This document shows, piece by piece, positions 55,339-57,161 of a stretch of 57,161 bases of DNA. Position numbers and translations under genes: made by a program. Source of the stretch: Serratia microhaemolytica (lineage in GTDB: Bacteria; Pseudomonadota; Gammaproteobacteria; Enterobacterales; Enterobacteriaceae); NCBI RefSeq assembly GCF_004011885.1, contig NZ_SBEF01000022.1, positions 1 to 57,161 on the forward strand. Direction: 5' to 3'. Each line of letters opens with the position of its first letter. Position 1 is the first letter of the stretch. The notes under the pieces are model-generated. The model saw only the letters and a list, made by a program, of their open reading frames with translations. It was not told the DNA's origin and did not search any database.

Positions 55339-57161
55339 ATGCGCACTCAAGCCAGTGGATTGCAATTTACCCTCAGCGCCGGCGGCCAACCGGCTGGCAC
55401 CTTCGCGGTGGTCGATTTCACCCTACACGAACACGACTCCTCGCTGTTTGAACTGGAGCTTAACCTCGCCAGCCGCAACCCGGCGGTTGATTTTGATGCG
55501 GTGCTCGATCGCGGGGCGACACTCTCGGTCTGGCGCGACGGCGTGCTACAACGCGCGGTTTCCGGCATCGTCACCTGCTTTCAACAGGGCGACAGCGGCT
55601 TCCAGCAAACCCGCTACCGCATGTCCGTGCGCCCCAGCCTGTGGCGCTTAGGCTTACGCCGTAACTCACGCATCTTCCAGCTTGAAACCATCGAACAGAT
55701 CATCAGCACACTGCTGCGTGAAGCACAAATCGTCGACTACGCCTTCGGCCTACGCCACCCGCACCCAGCACGCGAATTTTGCGTGCAGTACCAAGAGAGT
55801 GACCTTGAATTTATCCAGCGCCTGGCCGCCGAAGAGGGCATCTTCTTCTATTTTGAGTTCAACCAGGGCCGCCATACCGTAGTGTTTGCCGATGACTGCG
55901 GCATCATCCGGAAAAAAGCCAGCCTGCCCTACAACCCGAATGTCGCGGCACAAGCCAACGAGCTGTGCGTCAACAGCTTCATTTGCAGCGCGCAAGTACG
56001 CCCAGCGGAGGTGCAACTGAAGGATCACACCTTCAAAAACCCGCGTTGGGATGCGACATTCAGCCAACAAGCCAGTGGCGAAATCGCTCAACGTCGTAGT
56101 TACCAACAGTTTGATTTTCCTGGTCGCTTCAAAGATCAGCAGCACGGCAAAGATTTCACCCGCTACCGGCTGGAGGCGCTGCGCAACGACGCCCGTTTGG
56201 GGCGCGGCACCAGCAACGACTTCCGCCTGCAACCTGGCATTCTCCTGACGCTGAGCCAGCACCCGCGCGCCGACCTGAACTGCGCCTGGCAACTGATCGC
56301 CACCCGCCACAGCGGCCAACAGCCGCAAGCCATGGAACAAGAAGCCGGCGAGCAAGGCACCCACCTGAATACCGAGTTCCAATTTATCCCGCGTAGCCAA
56401 ACCTGGCGGCCAACGCCACTGCCGAAACCGGTCATCGACGGGCCACATCTGGCCAACGTGGTCGGCCCCGGCAACGAAGAGATCTTCTGCGATGAACATG
56501 GCCGCATCCGCGTGCAGTTCCGTTGGGATCGCTACGGCAACAACGACGACCACAGCTCATGCTGGATCCGCGTCAGCCAACCGTGGGCAGGACAAGGCTG
56601 GGGCATGATCGCCATCCCGCGCGTCGGTCAGGAAGTGGTGATCCACTTCCTGCACGGCGACCCGGATCAACCGATGGTCACTGGCCGCACCTACCACGCG
56701 GTCAACCGCGCCGCGTTAAAACTGCCGATGGCAAAAACCCAGATGGTATTGCGCAGCAAAACCCACAAAGGCGAAGGCTACAACGAACTGCGCTTTGAAG
56801 ATGCCAAAGGCAGGGAAGGCCTGTTCCTGCGTGCCCAGCGCGACATGACCACCCAAGTGCTGAACAACCGCGTCACCGAAGTCGGCGCTAACCACATCGA
56901 AACGGTGCAACAAAATCAGCAAATTGAAATTGGCCAACATTATCATTTCACCGCGCACGGCAACCACACCCTGACGGTTCAGGGTGATCAACACACCGAG
57001 ATCAACGGCCAACAGCAACGCACGGTACAACAAGTGCTGGAACTGGCCTCGGCGCGTGGCATTCGGCTGGAGAGCGGCGCATCGGCACTGGAACTGCACG
57101 CCGATGGGCGTATCAGCCTACACGGCAAAAACTTCAACCTCTATGCCACACACAACGGCCA
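55339..57161 (+). CDS. vgrG: T6SS spike protein VgrG (TssI), 3' end beyond the window
   Basis: VgrG trimers cap the Hcp tube and carry effectors. The ATG at 55339 opens about 607 codons without a stop to the edge. Gp27-like part: VVDFTLHEHDSSLFELELNL, FQLETIEQIISTLLREAQIV, EFCVQYQESDLEFIQRLAAE and EGIFFYFEF. Gp5-like OB region: EIFCDEHGRIRVQFRWDRYG, SSCWIRVSQPWAGQGWGMIA, IPRVGQEVVIHFLHGDPDQP and VTGRTYHAVN. The beta-prism repeats begin near residue 490 (NRVTEVGANHIETVQQNQQI, HTLTVQGDQHTEING). It is clearly richer in G+C than the rest of the window. Any effector extension or adaptor genes lie outside. Confidence 0.95.
   Translation, partial: MRTQASGLQFTLSAGGQPAGTFAVVDFTLHEHDSSLFELELNLASRNPAVDFDAVLDRGATLSVWRDGVLQRAVSGIVTCFQQGDSGFQQTRYRMSVRPSLWRLGLRRNSRIFQLETIEQIISTLLREAQIVDYAFGLRHPHPAREFCVQYQESDLEFIQRLAAEEGIFFYFEFNQGRHTVVFADDCGIIRKKASLPYNPNVAAQANELCVNSFICSAQVRPAEVQLKDHTFKNPRWDATFSQQASGEIAQRRSYQQFDFPGRFKDQQHGKDFTRYRLEALRNDARLGRGTSNDFRLQPGILLTLSQHPRADLNCAWQLIATRHSGQQPQAMEQEAGEQGTHLNTEFQFIPRSQTWRPTPLPKPVIDGPHLANVVGPGNEEIFCDEHGRIRVQFRWDRYGNNDDHSSCWIRVSQPWAGQGWGMIAIPRVGQEVVIHFLHGDPDQPMVTGRTYHAVNRAALKLPMAKTQMVLRSKTHKGEGYNELRFEDAKGREGLFLRAQRDMTTQVLNNRVTEVGANHIETVQQNQQIEIGQHYHFTAHGNHTLTVQGDQHTEINGQQQRTVQQVLELASARGIRLESGASALELHADGRISLHGKNFNLYATHNG

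Noticed and set aside
55750-56553. 267-codon frame on the minus strand opposite vgrG
   Set aside because: Shadow ORF caused by the high G+C of vgrG. The plus-strand product is clearly VgrG.

Overview
The window looks like the chromosome of an enterobacterium (Enterobacterales, Gammaproteobacteria). Many genes are close relatives of Escherichia coli genes (yejABEF, yejG, bcr, rsuA, uraA, upp, purM, purN, speG, hrpA), and the tRNA-Cys gene matches my recollection of E. coli cysT. The purN-speG neighbourhood and the moderate G+C suggest a Serratia/Yersinia-like lineage. That placement is an inference.

Layout. (1) 1-221: the 5' end of an IS66-type insertion sequence runs off the left edge. (2) 548-20579, minus strand: a type VI secretion (T6SS) gene cluster, probably one long operon, ordered tssB-tssC-tssE-tssF-tssG-tagH(fha)-tssJ-tssK-tssL-tssH(clpV)-vasH-vasI-tssA-tssM-vasL. 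As I recall it, this is the gene order of the Vibrio cholerae VCA0107-VCA0121 cluster. Most genes overlap or nearly touch. An AT-rich region of about 780 bp separates tssB from the divergent hcp (tssD). The regulator VasH is short and lacks the AAA+ sigma-54 activator domain. (3) 21964-25860: hrpA helicase. (4) 26330-31399: amino-acid catabolism, arcD-arcA (arginine deiminase without arcB/arcC) and hutI-hutG behind a perfect HutC-type palindrome. (5) 31645-32772: an orphan secreted, adhesin-like protein. (6) 33037-35321: yddG-type exporter and plaP/puuP-type putrescine importer. (7) 35957-45169: the yejABEF peptide ABC transporter, a small rhomboid protease inserted before yejG, then bcr and rsuA. 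(8) 45170-47345: an AT-rich accessory patch with a 272-bp MITE and a secreted, CYTH-like unknown protein. (9) 47347-47512: tRNA-Cys and tRNA-Leu. (10) 47603-54669: a small hypothetical gene, putP, uraA, upp, purM (PurR box), purN and speG. (11) 54854-57161: a second copy of the MITE, then a G+C-rich vgrG (tssI) cut by the right edge.

How it fits together. The cluster, hcp and the distant vgrG give every core T6SS part: sheath (TssBC), baseplate (TssEFGK), membrane complex (TssJLM), sheath recycling (ClpV), assembly cap (TssA), tube (Hcp) and spike (VgrG). No effector/immunity pair or PAAR protein is visible. They may lie downstream of vgrG, outside the window. The rest is mainly transport and nitrogen or nucleobase metabolism: arginine, histidine, putrescine/spermidine, proline, uracil and purines.

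Several apparent long open reading frames begin at upstream TTG or GTG codons. I moved these starts inward wherever a Shine-Dalgarno sequence and the family length supported it (vasL, tssA, tssG, hrpA, the adhesin-like gene, plaP, yejA, yejF, rsuA, uraA, upp, purM).
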